A stretch of DNA of 64,000 nucleotides from NCBI GenBank assembly GCA_019671135.1, contig JAHRHY010000001.1, positions 1,488,001-1,552,000 of the forward strand. The letters are read 5' to 3'. This DNA comes from Linnemannia hyalina (Eukaryota; Mortierellomycota; Mortierellomycetes; Mortierellales; Mortierellaceae). The translations under genes and the position numbers were made by a program. The notes under the pieces are model-generated. The model did not search any database. It had not been told where the DNA came from and saw only the letters and a list, made by a program, of their open reading frames with translations. This document shows positions 42,478 to 54,355 of the stretch, piece after piece. The first letter of the stretch is position 1. The number at the start of each line of letters is the position of its first letter.

Positions 42478-45400
42478 TTATTGGTGCCAGTCCAGACTGC
42501 GAAGAAAACGCAAAACGCTACAAAGGACGTGGATGGCTCTGCAGGGGACACGGAAGATATCCACTGGTCTTCCATTCTCCTCCTGCCTCCAACAAGACCT
42601 TTCATCACCGTCGTCGTCGACTTCAAGATGATCAACATCGATAGGACGTCCCTTGTCGTTCAAGTAACGCAATCGACGGATGTTGGCATGATCCACACAC
42701 TTTCTTCCGGTCGGATGATCGTCGCTACAGATTGTCGTCCTGAATTCGCGTTCCAATGCGGCTGCCAAAACGCCACCGCCACCACCACCAGCAACGTCGC
42801 TATCGGCGTCACAGTTCCGGATCCACTCCTCAATCATCCCCTCTAACCGAATGGCGTAATCCACAACTTCAATCTGAACAGCATGGTCGAGTGCCAAGAA
42901 TCTATCGATCAAATCTCCATCGATGGTATGAAACGCCTTTGTCGGTTGGTTTTGGCTTCTGTAAACTCCATGGCTCGGACCAAGGACTGGCCGAGAGTCA
43001 TAAAAAGTCGCCATGACCTGTTGAAGGGCCTTGAGGATGTCGTAGAGTGGTGGTGACAGTCTCCAGATCCCAATGATGCTCCCAACTATTGAATAACCGA
43101 TCAGAGCCTGAGATGATGGAGACGGTGTCTTTGTTGTGGAGGTCGTGATATCGGTGTACGACTCGCTGTTGTCGAATGGTGACCATGGGATGAGAATAAA
43201 GGGCTTCAGCAGTGATACAAAGGAAGGCGGACGTATCAAAGCTGTTGATGCTGGTGACGCGGTGTCCTTCAACACTGAGTGCGGCATGGGTACACCGGTC
43301 AGCGACCGCCCATCATCCAACCACAGTTTTGCAAGCCGGATCCGATTCACGATTTCGCCCATGTGGAACGAAAATTGGTCCACGAGAGAGTACTGACGAT
43401 CGACCACGCCTAATGTTCGTTCGACAACAAAAAAATATCACTATTAGTGAGAACGACGGGTCCAAAGACAATGCATGAATACAGATATAAGGACGCGTTT
43501 TGAGGTGCAAAGGGGCGTCATACCAGGAGTGTATCCAACACCGAAAATACTACCGCTCAAGTCAACACCAACTGCCAGCTCTGGAGAGATGGCCAAGCAG
43601 TCAGAAACCTGCCTCGCCGAGCGAGCGCTTTTTACGCATAAAGAATGATCGAAGAAGAAAAACAAGAGAGAGTAAGCGGGGAGCTATGCGACGCGCCGTG
43701 GACAAAATATTTCTAACATTTATCCGACACGAACCAACAAGGAACTAAAAGTCTTACCTTCTGAAGAATCTGAGCTTGTCGAAACTATGCTCGCCGCTCC
43801 CGGCTTCATATTCGTAAAAGTTGATCGACTCTCCTCGGGATCCAGTGATAATCATCTTGCCTTGACTCGATATCTGGACAATAGGCCATCGTTCACGGGC
43901 AGTAGCCTTCTCCACCAACCTAAAAAGCGCGAGAAAAATCAGCGACATGTGAGTTGGGCAATGGATAGCCAGTGGGGGGAAAAATCAGGAGTACAAACTC
44001 AACAGGAAGCCTCGAAACAACGAGAAACTTACGAGTTTTCACTTGATGAAAGAGCAAAGAGTTTCAGCGTAGGTCCGCTGGAGACCAAAATCTTGCTGTG
44101 AGGACAAAAGGGAACAAGAAAGAAAGACGAGAGAGTTAGATCAACCAACGTAACTACTTCATGAAGAGTCGAGGCAGTTAAGAGGGACTGTCAGGCTTAC
44201 TTGTCCAGGAATGGAGAAATCGCAAAGACGGGCAACGACATGTCCATAGCCAATTCTTCCACAAGGCTGTATCCTTGCGACTATTGAGGTCGAAGATAAT
44301 GAAACGAGCGGGGCGTCGCGTTAGATGGAGCACGGGGGCTGTCGATGCTTTTGCCCTTAATTTCTCACAAATGGGTCACTAAAACACGACATTTCTTGTT
44401 TGCGTCAATTTTTCTTTCTTGTACCTTTGAGTGCTTGATCGACAAGATAAGGAGACGTCCGGTCCTGGGAGAGGCGGCAGATGCTGCTGCTCCTGTGGGC
44501 GAGAAGATTCCAGTTCCCACACAAATGAGCACCTTGCTGGGAAGCTTCCACTCTAATACACAAGGAAGAAGGGGTATGAATAAATCGTTGGTAAAACAGG
44601 TAGCGCAGGTACCGCAGGACTCACTTCAAAAGGGACACTCTGTGTAGCCCAAACCTGACCACTCGATCGCCAAAATTCAACATAAAAACTTCCCATCACT
44701 ATGTTGAGTTTACCTGCCAAGTAAAACACTCCCTCTCCTTGTTTTATCGACAGCTCGGCGACCACATGTTGCATTTCCGACCCTGGTTCGCTCGACACTC
44801 TGTACGGGGCACACGGCACAGTAAATAGAAAAGTCAGTAACATTGATAGTTATACGTATGGACGATCCACCACCGATCGTGTCAGCGCGAGACTCTACGT
44901 GTACCAAAATTCCTTGTCACTCTTTTTCTGCAAACGTTGTTTACCTCGCGGGATCAATGAGCTGTAACACGGATACTGCAAACGGAAATCCATTCCCGAC
45001 ACTTGCAGCTAGCATTAGTCCCTTGGATGTGATATCGAGAAGCCTTCGAGGTGTCTAATGTACGGTGCATCAAATCAGTCAATTGTTCAGATAGTGAGTG
45101 AGTTAGCTACCTTTCGCTCGTCCATCATGCCATGGAAGAGCGGCGGATACATATCGGACCCATTAGCTGCTTCAGCAATGCAAAAAGCTGACTTCCTTGA
45201 TAATCATGGTTAGGGGTGATAGCATGAAGGTTTCAACTTACATGACCCAGAGGAAGCGTCTGGGAATCGTATTTCCTCTTTCCTTCCAAGGTAACCAGTT
45301 GAAGATCTTGGTGATCTACAATAAAGACGAATCCTGGCCTGGTTGGATACTCAGAGTCTTGATACTCAAAGGCACACGCTTCTGAAACCTGTCAGCAAAA

Positions 45401-48400
45401 AGTGAAGGAATAAAAAATACGATTAGACTCATACACATCGCACACCCATCCCACTGAACTACCACCGTCAATTGGACCGGCCATTAGAGCAGGACCAAAG
45501 AAAACAGTAGGATGGTCAAAACTTAAAGAGTGCGACCCTGAGCGGCACGGAATGAAAAGTGTTTTAAGTTGCTGCAATGGACGGGGAGGGTCAAAGCTAA
45601 ATCAATACAAGCATACCTCGTTGTCAAAGAGAATGAGCTGGACTTCAAACTCGTTGTCGAAGCTAGCCTGCCAGATTTTGTCGGACAAAATAAGAGTTCT
45701 CGAGAGTAGAGGCTCATCAGAGTACGCAAACTTGACTGGCATTATACCGAGGTCGAATTTCCTTGGCAGCGACATGATTCGTTCAGGCATCGATAGGCTG
45801 GAGTGTAAAAGGTCAGGATGCCTCAGTCGGTTCCACTCGTAAACAACTACGCTTCCGTTCCGGAGTCCGACCAGAATCCTTTGGAGACCTTCGCCATTCC
45901 TCAGAACTGCAATTGAATGTGGGACTGCAACATCCTCGCGCCTTTGAGCTATGTGGCGTGAAGTTTGTTTTCAAATGACATACAAAGACAGGTCCGTGAA
46001 TAAAGTTGACATATCTTTCTTCCTGCAAAGCAGCTTCTTTCTGATTTGTCACTGTTGCTCCAGTTCGCAACGAACATTCAAAGCTTACCAAACGATTCTG
46101 TGTAAATCTCCTCTATGAGTTCCTGATGCATGCGGAACACATAGATGGCGGGCTCCAACGTTCCGACGCAGCATAGAACTTCAGTCGAAATGTCGCCAAG
46201 CTCTGTCTCTGGTTGAACCGGACTCGACTCGGTCCAGCAATGGATTGTGGTTGGTTCAGCGTTCATGGACTTTAGGGTGATCACTCTGAAGGAATGTGAC
46301 GCCGACTCTACCTTTCCCTTTGCCTTTGCCTTTGAATCGTCAGAGTTCTGCCCCAACTCGAGTACGATGAGGCTGCTGCCTCCTGACGAGATTTGTCCGA
46401 GAACCAGAGTACCTTCCTTTGCCCAGCTAGCTGAAGTTAGAACTCCGTCCCTAGGTGTCCATTCGCACTTGTCACCTAAATCAACATCATACACTTTGGT
46501 TAATCAACAATCATAAAGCGAACCTAATTATTCTTCACAAGGAATGGGCATAAGCTCTTTGCGGATACTGAGGCGAGTGTTACCAGTTCTTGGACAAACG
46601 ACCACAACTCCAGCACGATGGACTTGAAAAAGGGCTCCGTCTGTCAACCTTCCTGCAGCAAGAGTGGCTTGCGAAAGTTCAAGACCGCAATGGTTGCTAA
46701 TATCCTCAAACTCTCCTAATCATTGAGTAATAGGCAAATTCACCTTTTAGTTTGTATTGCACGCGGCCCCCAGGCACATTTGAGAAACAGCAGAACAAAC
46801 AGGCGTGATACATAACGGACATATACTCTACTTACCTTGCTCGCTAACTCTCATTAACTTTGTGGACTTAATGAACGATACCACCAAGAAAGAGTCAAAG
46901 AGATCTTTCCGTTTTGCCTTTACGTTCCATACTCCTGTTGCTCCTGCAAAAAGCTGGTGTCCACTACTCCCTGAGCTTTCCACGAGAATCCCTGACCGAA
47001 CTCGTTTGATGCATCCCTCGCTCTTCATCCCTGAGCAAGCAAATAAAGAGTCCCGTCCTGGAAGTGCTGGTTCGTCGGCACAAAAGTCTAGGACCGGCGC
47101 GTCATTCAACAGCTCTGAGACTGCAAAGACGCCGATAGTACCTTCCTCCTCTTCCTTGACACTCAAAATGCTCCCGTTTCCATGATCACTAGAATAGAGT
47201 AAGAAATCCGTGTGGAGAGGTTGGTCTGGACCTGACTCTGCCCTCTGGTGCACAGAACGGCTTCCTCCAATCACCTCCAATACGCGTCCAATCGGCCGTT
47301 CTCCTGCATCCAATTCGAAATATATGGTGTTGTTGTGCCCGTTAATGTTGACGCGGAAAAAGTCGGCAGAATCGCTTCCAAGATAAAGCGTCTGCTGACC
47401 ATCCAGGGAGTTTGATCTGGGAGGTGTTGCGCATGCAGATATAAGCGGGTACGTGTCCTTGTAGTCGTCTGCGTCGTCCGTTGTACTCCTGTTCACACGA
47501 GACTCCTTTTTCAACAGCTTTAGTGGTTTGTGATGAGTGTGGTTGATTGTTGTGGTCCCACTCGGTGCCGTCAGCTGTTCCGTCGTCACGTAAGTAATAC
47601 TCTCCTCCTAAAGAACAAAACAAGCATATCAGTAACCTTAATAACTCCACGAAAAACAGCAACTTGCATCACATTGCTGGTATCCACATCAAACTTACGT
47701 CGACATAGACCATACAGTACGGGAGATCCGGCAAACCCTTCAGCAGGAGCACAGAAAGAAGGTAGTTAGATCCAATCTCACTCGTGCCGACGTATATAGG
47801 TGGCTCCTGGTCAAGGTATGATGGTCCGATGTGGAACGTCGAGATGTAGTGTTTCTCTGATGCAGTGCTAATTAATTGGAGCAATAAATAGATGAAAATG
47901 TCAACACTCCCTTTCGGCACTACTGTTTGAACATCCAAGTGAAAATCACGGAAACATACTTGAAGTACAAGACCCCTAGGATGGCAGTAACGAGCGTCGC
48001 ATTTCGATCCACGTAGAGAAAGTCCATAGCAATGATTGTTCCTTCGACCTTGATGGATGAAATCTAGGGATGAAGTAGAGTTACGATTAGGACGTACATT
48101 GATTTTGAAGGTATACACGCCCTTATGGCGCTCGCAGTTGCACTTCGGGTGAATTCTTACCATCTCAATAGGGTCGAAGCTCGATCTTTTTGTTCTCCTG
48201 AGAAAGAACAACTTGATGTGACCCTGAATCCCAGAAACAGCTATCACATTAGACCTATATGTGATGCAGAGTAAGGAACGCATCAGTGGTCGAATCGACC
48301 AAAACAACGCTTGCGGTGCAAAAAAAGAGTGACCAGCACCTACGTTGGGTCTAGGGCAATTTTCGCTCCCATCTCTGAAGAGTCATGACCCGGTTCTGTG

Positions 48401-49347
48401 ATATATATCTATGTAGCGGTCAAGGTAGTGGTGTGAGGCGCCGTCGTGGTGTCTTCAATATGTGCAGACCTGTGCCAACACTGCGTCCGAATGACAATTA
48501 CCTTCTTTACGGCGTAAAAGTGACCGCGGTCCTCAGGGTTCTGCTGCTCAGTATCATAATGGAACGCCAAGAATGTCAAGAAGCCATTGTCGGACGTGGC
48601 GACCAGGAGAGACTTTGACGCGAATTCCGGCAGATAACCCATTCTCGGTCTCTTGTTGTGGCAGCTGGTATTCGTTTCCAGATCCAAGCCATGCTCTTCA
48701 TCCTCAAAGTCTATAGAGACAGACTTGAGGTCCTTGATGGTTCCAAATACAGGCTGCTCGTGAATTGCCTTCCATGAGCCCGAAGGATAGTCTGCCTCGT
48801 ATTCCGTGAACCTGCACAGCGAAATATAAGATCCCTAGACGATCCCAATGATATAATACAAAGTCAGCCAAACAATGAAAGGATACGGTGCCTTGTCCAG
48901 TCAACAGGTCCTGTTGTGGAGACTGACCTTTCCTAGTACGACGTCAGTGTGAGCCAACCTGCGTGGACCGTCAGACTCTTTCGATTCATTGAGTTCATTC
49001 GGCGCCCATTGGCCAAGGCAGACCTGTTGAAAGGCCCCTGGAGTTTGAAGGTGCTTGGCGTAGACCCAAACGTTCGAGTTGGTGTTGTTCGAGTCCTCGT
49101 CGTCCATTAGTGGCATGTTGTCGCTTCGAGTTTCCCAGTCCTCTGTGGACGAGTGGTCTCCCACGCTCTCTACCTCCATGGCAGCACTGCTCTCCTGAAC
49201 CTCGTCCTCCATTTCCTCGTAGCCATCATGGCTGTCCTCCTCCATGCTTTCGTAGTCTTCTTGGTTCTCTTCTTCCATGCTCTCGTAGCTGTCATGGTTG
49301 TCTTCCTCCATGGTCACGTAGGTTGGTTTTGCAGTGTGTTTGCTCAT
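42478..49347 (-). CDS. Large MMS1_N / CPSF_A beta-propeller protein (DDB1/CPSF160/RSE1/MMS1 superfamily)
   Basis: Twenty-one exons on the minus strand join in frame to about 1650 aa. Exon ends are 49347-48928, 48834-48502, 48408-48344, 48254-48161, 48063-47960, 47867-47699, 47607-46836, 46715-46539, 46475-46089, 45948-45617, 45571-45437, 45388-45242, 45191-45111, 45054-44945, 44799-44625, 44550-44425, 44280-44201, 44095-44033, 43919-43758, 43612-43524 and 43409-42478. The N-terminal half has family features such as LVATSDNGFLTFLAF, IALDPTSNVIAVSGIQGHIKLF, GTIIAMDFLYVD and GATGVWNVKAKRKDLFDSFLVVSF. The C-terminal CPSF_A block has KVLICVGTG, TGRLLILSI, ILVSSGPTLKLFAL and IDGDLIDRFLALD, the last matching the DDB1 end. 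It is longer than DDB1 (1140) and RSE1 (1200), so which branch it belongs to is open: possibly MMS1/RIK1-like cullin-4 adaptor. An in-frame upstream ATG at 49425 is an alternative start. Low-copy acidic repeats start the protein. Confidence 0.82.
49193..49311 (-). repeat. 33-nt tandem repeat coding for acidic 11-residue units
   Basis: About 3.5 copies of a unit coding for the pattern M-E-E-x-x-x-x-x-Y-E-S/E sit near the N-terminus of the large CPSF_A protein (units such as MEEDNHDSYES, MEEENQEDYES, MEEDSHDGYEE). Copies differ by scattered substitutions, so the expansion is not very recent. Confidence 0.8.
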
Positions 49348-49481
49348 GTTCGTTCGTGCGAAGCACGCGCCCAAGAGAACCGACCAGCCTCGATGCAAAG
49401 CCACCTTCCTGGAGAGCGCCACCAAAATGATCAGAAATATGTATATTTTTATGTGTGAGTAAAATGGTATGCTGAAAGGGT

Positions 49482-51298
49482 CTATGCGAAAGTGCTCTTG
49501 AGGACAACGGCTCCGGCGACAACAGCGGCGGCCGTAATGACGCTGCCGCTTGTTCCAGCCATCACTCCGGCTTGGAGGCGGGCAAGCTCTGCAGTGGATC
49601 CAGGGTACTTGCCCACGCAGATCTGCTCAATCTCGCCGCAAGCAACGCCGATGTCGACAAAGTGAGGATCCAATGGGTCGGACTTGTTGTTGACCTCACG
49701 GGCGTACAATCTGAAAATGGCAGCGACCTTGTCAATGTTGTCGGACTCCTTCATCAACCAGACGGTCTCTCCCTTGCGGATCTTGATGTTCTCATGTGTG
49801 AAGATCTTGTAGTTGGTGTGCAACATGTTGAGGGTGGCAATGGCCATGACCTGGGGGATGGCGCAGAACTTAAAGCAGGAGGGGTTTTTGATCATCTCGA
49901 GATACTCCAGCACATCCTTAATGTGTCCCATGGCGTTCGAGACCATATGGCTCAAACACTGCTTAGCCTTGTCGGAGTTCTCGGGCTTAACCAAATCCTC
50001 CAACTTCTCGGCGTACAAGCCCCAAATCTCCTTGGGCCAGAATCGGCGGTTATCGCGCAAGTCCTCCAAGTAGTCGCGAGTGATGTTAGTCTTTTGCAAA
50101 AAGAGACCCATCGAATTGGACAAGTCCTTTCTCTTGGCAACCATTGGAGCTATACAATTAGAGAAAAGTCATTCTTGGATTAATAGCATGAACAAAGTTG
50201 GGTCGTAGAGACGCTATAATCAGAGTAACAACGTAGTCTTGTCTGTCCTTACATTCGAAACCGCAGGCACTGAACATCTCGCTCAGGCCGAGGCCAACCA
50301 ATCCAGCAACATAGTGGCAGTATTCGTCGTAGTCAGCAGTGGTGTCGACGTGAATTCCTGCAGTAGCGTAATGAGCCATGCCGTTGCCCATACGCTTGGT
50401 GATGTCAGCAATGATAGTCTGGTAAGCAGGCTTCAGCGCCAAGAAACCCTCGATGACAACATCGAACTCGACCAACAGCTGGCGATCCTTCTCATTGGGG
50501 CCGTCTAACATCAAAAGTTCACAGAAGGCGAATTAGAGAATTTACAGATTTGGCTTGTGTTCATATCGAATCGTAGCGTATCGTATCGTATCCGCCGACG
50601 CTTTGGAGATAGAGGTCGCACTCGCTTACTCTTGGTGAAAGTCCATCCCTTCTGGTAAATGATCTCGTGGAAAGTCTTCAAGTAAGGGATCTTGGTCTCG
50701 AGGTCAATGGTCATGTCGTCCTCTATAGTTTGACAAGTAGCGATGAAAAAGGTAGTTAGCAACCAGTTTCACAAACAGCCGTAAATACTGCGGTCGTAAG
50801 GACTGTACGCTGAGTGGTAATGTCAAGTACCAATTGTGTCGAGTCCACGAAGAATGAGATAGAAAAGGCAGATCTAAAAGATAAGAATGGAACCAGAGTG
50901 TTAGAAATCAGAGTGAAGGTTACACAGCCTCCAGGGCGTAGAGGAGCAATTGGTGCTATTGTTAACCAGTTGAGACAGTAGCATGATGGGATCGGTTGTG
51001 TTGGGTTGCTGTTGGTGGAGCTAGATCTGGGGTCGTGAGAAAACGCGCTGGATCAATGTGCGAGGCAGATTGAGCATATCCATATTGGATGGAGACAACT
51101 TACGGCGTCCTTGAGCTCCTCGTCGAGATCCTGGATGACGGCAGCAAAACTACGGGAGGTCATGTTCAAGTGGTGGTAGAGACGCTCTCTGGCCTTGTCG
51201 TTGGTGTAGTCGTACTTGGTCTTGGGTGCAAGCTTGTACTGGACCAGGGCCAGGACTTCCGAGGGGTGGAAGAGGGAAGCGAGAATAGCGGAAGCCAT
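49482..51298 (-). CDS. ERG9: Squalene synthase (farnesyl-diphosphate farnesyltransferase)
   Basis: Five exons on the minus strand (51298-51104, 50873-50831, 50722-50630, 50504-50253, 50149-49482) join in frame to 416 aa. The ER enzyme joins two farnesyl diphosphates to squalene using NADPH, the first committed step of sterol synthesis. Motifs are: a Tyr-rich early helix (KYDYTNDKARERLYHHLN), RSFAAVI with SRSF, the first Asp-rich site LDTIEDD, a second DYLEDL preceded by MGLFLQKTNITRD, and a C-terminal membrane anchor (SGSVITAAAVVAGAVVL). Exon 2 is only 43 nt (residues ICLFYLILRGLDTI). Length fits 410-445 aa of fungal enzymes. The next gene on the same strand starts 134 nt past the stop codon. 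The start is the first ATG of exon 1 after a 5' leader containing an A18 run on the given strand (51473-51489). Confidence 0.94.
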
Positions 51299-54200
51299 TT
51301 TTGTGTTGAGGTATGTATGAGAGATGGGAGGGGTATGTGGTGAAGGGGAGGAGTTTAGGGATGACTGACTAACTGAGGGAGTGGAGAGGAATGGAGGGGG
51401 AGTGGAGAGAAGGAGAGAGGAGGAGATGGAGAGAGTGGAGAGATCAAGATGAGCGGAGTCAGGTAGAAGAAAGAAAAAAAAAAAAAAAAGAGAGAGAGAA
51501 AGGGACTGCAAGGCAAGGGAAAGGGACGAGCGTGGCTCTGCACGCTCAGAGAGTCAGGGCACAATCAGTCCACCCAAAGAATCACCTTTTTTGACACTCT
51601 CTTTGTCCGCAGGCAACACACACAGCCAGCGATCAAAAAATGACAAGAAAAAAAACCGTTAATTCTGCAGCCAATGAACTCGCTCGTAAAGAATCAGGCC
51701 ATCGAATCATTCATCCCTTCGTTCACGTGACATCGTGCCAGCCTACATTGGATCCACCCACCCGTCAACAACGCCCTGGCGTTCCTCTTTCCTTTATGCT
51801 CTCTCCTTCTCGACAACAGGCTGTGCGACAACAGGTCGCCACTCTCCCAGTCGTACGCGCCAACACAATGCCAATCATATCTTGACCTCCACAAGGCTAA
51901 CATCCTTTGTTGTGCACGGATCACTTGGACCACAACCGTATGATACATGATATGAAAGGAAATACCCCTGAGATGACACGAGAGCAACCAAGCATTGCTT
52001 ACTCTCGTAGCATCGAGGCCAATCAGACACTAATTCAAACATCAATGATCTCCTCCAAACAACCAACTAACCAAGGACTCCTCTTTTTTTCGCGCATCTC
52101 CAGCCATTCATGCAACTTGAATCGGCGCAGGCCCAGTTTCTTAGTCCTATCTCCGGCGCACGTTCGTTTTTAATTAGAAGAATCTCTAGACCATCCACTC
52201 CTTCATCATGGGTTCATTCCAATCTATGGAACACTACCTTTTCCTGCCCTTTTGCTAATATCAGACCCAGACTCATCGGAGAAAGTCCAAAGGGTCTCTG
52301 GTCATGAGATTTTAACGGACCCAGCGTCATGCATTCATTACCAGGGAGGAAAAAAATTGCGAGTGAAGATATCGTTAACGGGCGAAGGCTGAGAACCATA
52401 ACATCAACGGAGAATCAGTTTCGAAGACCTGGTGTTCCCAAAACAAGAATAGACTTGGAGGCGTTTGTCTGATGTATTCTTTGGAAGTAAACATAAACAG
52501 CAACCCTTGAACGATTTTCTCGCCTCCAAATGTTGATCCTGTCAAGTTGATAATTGACGATCAAAAGGTTCCTATTCCTTTGCCGGGGAACAGAGCAAAT
52601 GAATTGAAAAGGTTCGTTGGTTCGTTGTGGGAAGGAGGGAAAGGAAGGGTCGAGCGTGAAACCCGAAACACGGTCCGTGACAACCTTCAGTGAAAATGGC
52701 GGGAAGCACCATACAAAAAAACGGCACTGATTTGTTTACACTGTTAAGGTTCTATTCAACATCGACTCAATGAAATGTGCTGTTGTTCAAGGTACCACCA
52801 AAAATACAAAGAGTGTGTTCGGCTATGTTCCACCTTCCTTCAATGTCTTCTTGCTACTCACAGTCGCTCATAGAACTTCGGACCAGTTGCTTATTTATAA
52901 GAATAGAGCAGGTTGAATAAAAATGAACGGGATGAAAAGACACCTACGAGTTCAGGAGATGGTGGCTGTCTGCAAAACGAATCCGTCCCTGGAAAATGTG
53001 ATCTCAAGACAGCCCTCTTCTATCCCTTTCCGCAGTTCCTGGATGGCGGTTAAACGTCGCAGGCGCCAACCCAGAACAAGCTGGTAGTTGGTCTTGGTGT
53101 CCGCTCTCCTCTAATTACCCAGGACAGCGATAGAAATGACATGAATAGAAGAAACAAGACGGAGGAGGATTTTGGGATGACTAAATGATCTTTCATTATT
53201 CCATGAAGAGATTATGAGATGAGATACGTTTATTATGAGCTGCGGGCAGTCGGCAGTTTGTCGTTGCTGTTGGAGGTGATGCCTTCTTCCTTGCTCTATT
53301 GCATGGCTCACCGGCCCAAGTCAGTCCGTTCTTACTCTTTTTCCTCGTCTTTTTTTTCTTGTATTTCTGTTGCTGGATTAGTAAAGTACGAGTCTGCTTG
53401 CTATTTTCAGTCTCTGTATTCTTTTCTCCTGTCATCCTTTTGTCGTCTTCTCTCCACGCCCTTAAAAGTCGCAGAAACAACTGATACAACAACGAACAGC
53501 AGCATGTAGGACATGTATACGAATACATCCTGCGAAGCAAAAAGAGACAAACAAACAAACAAACAAACAAACAAACAAACAAACGCCTTCAGCCTCGCCT
53601 GCCAGCCAAGCACCCCAAAAACGTCAACACAACCTGTCACTAGGAAGCCTGTTTTTCAATAAACAGTTGTTATTTAATATTTTAAGGCACTAGACGATTC
53701 GCTCTTTTTTTTCGTATTTATTCTCCTTTCTCAGTCGAGGTCATGTCAGCCTCTTCTCTCTCGTTCTCTTAGCCATTCGGTCAGCTTCGTCTCTTCTTCT
53801 TTCCCCCTTCTTCCTCCCTCCCTCCATTTTCTCTCTTTCTCTCCCCCTTCCTCTCTTCCTCTTCCCCACCCAGCCTCCCCTGAACTCGTTACCCTCGTTT
53901 ACATTCCCTCCCTCCACTCTCGACGCACAAGTTTGCACCCTTGTTTCTCCCTTGATCCCTCACTGTCCTTTCCGTTTCCTTTGTTTTTTTTTGTTCTCAT
54001 ATTTCACACTTGTAGCTTTTTTCCATTCTGCCCTCTCTCCCACCTTCAACCACCAACTCCCACTCGTCCGTTCACCAACTTCCGGACCACGTCCCACCAC
54101 TTATTTTCTGTTTTTTTTATGCTTCGGCATTGAGAACCTTCCTGTCTTCATTGACTTCAACCTCTCACTTGATCCTTTTTTCATTTTCCTCACACTTCCC

Positions 54201-54355
54201 TCTCTCTATTATCTCAAACGCATAAAAAAAAGTTCTCCTCAAAACCCCCCATTACCATTTTCCTCGATTCAAATGTCGAATAGTTCCTGCTGAACTTTCC
54301 TCGGAGAACTTCGCGATTCTTACCTCAGCAACTCTCAAACACATAATCTACCAGT
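51299..54355. other. Gene-poor intergenic region
   Basis: About 3.1 kb between the ERG9 start and the next plus-strand start. A CAAA microsatellite lies at 53548-53584 and CT-rich runs occur from about 53735 to 54350, fitting a long 5' leader of the following gene. No coding region with family features was found on either strand. Confidence 0.4.
53548..53584. repeat. CAAA tetranucleotide microsatellite
   Basis: About nine perfect CAAA units in intergenic DNA. On the other strand it would read as a GTTT/CFVCLFV-type open frame, which explains the apparent short frame there. Confidence 0.9.

Noticed and set aside
44700..44714. GTAAAC...CATAG as a possible intron in the CPSF_A gene
   Set aside because: It would be only 15 nt; reading through keeps the conserved frame (FYLAGKLNIVMGSFYVEFW), so exon 15 is continuous.
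53196..53640. Open frames with repeated CLFV units on the minus strand
   Set aside because: They come from the CAAA microsatellite and have no domain or splice support.
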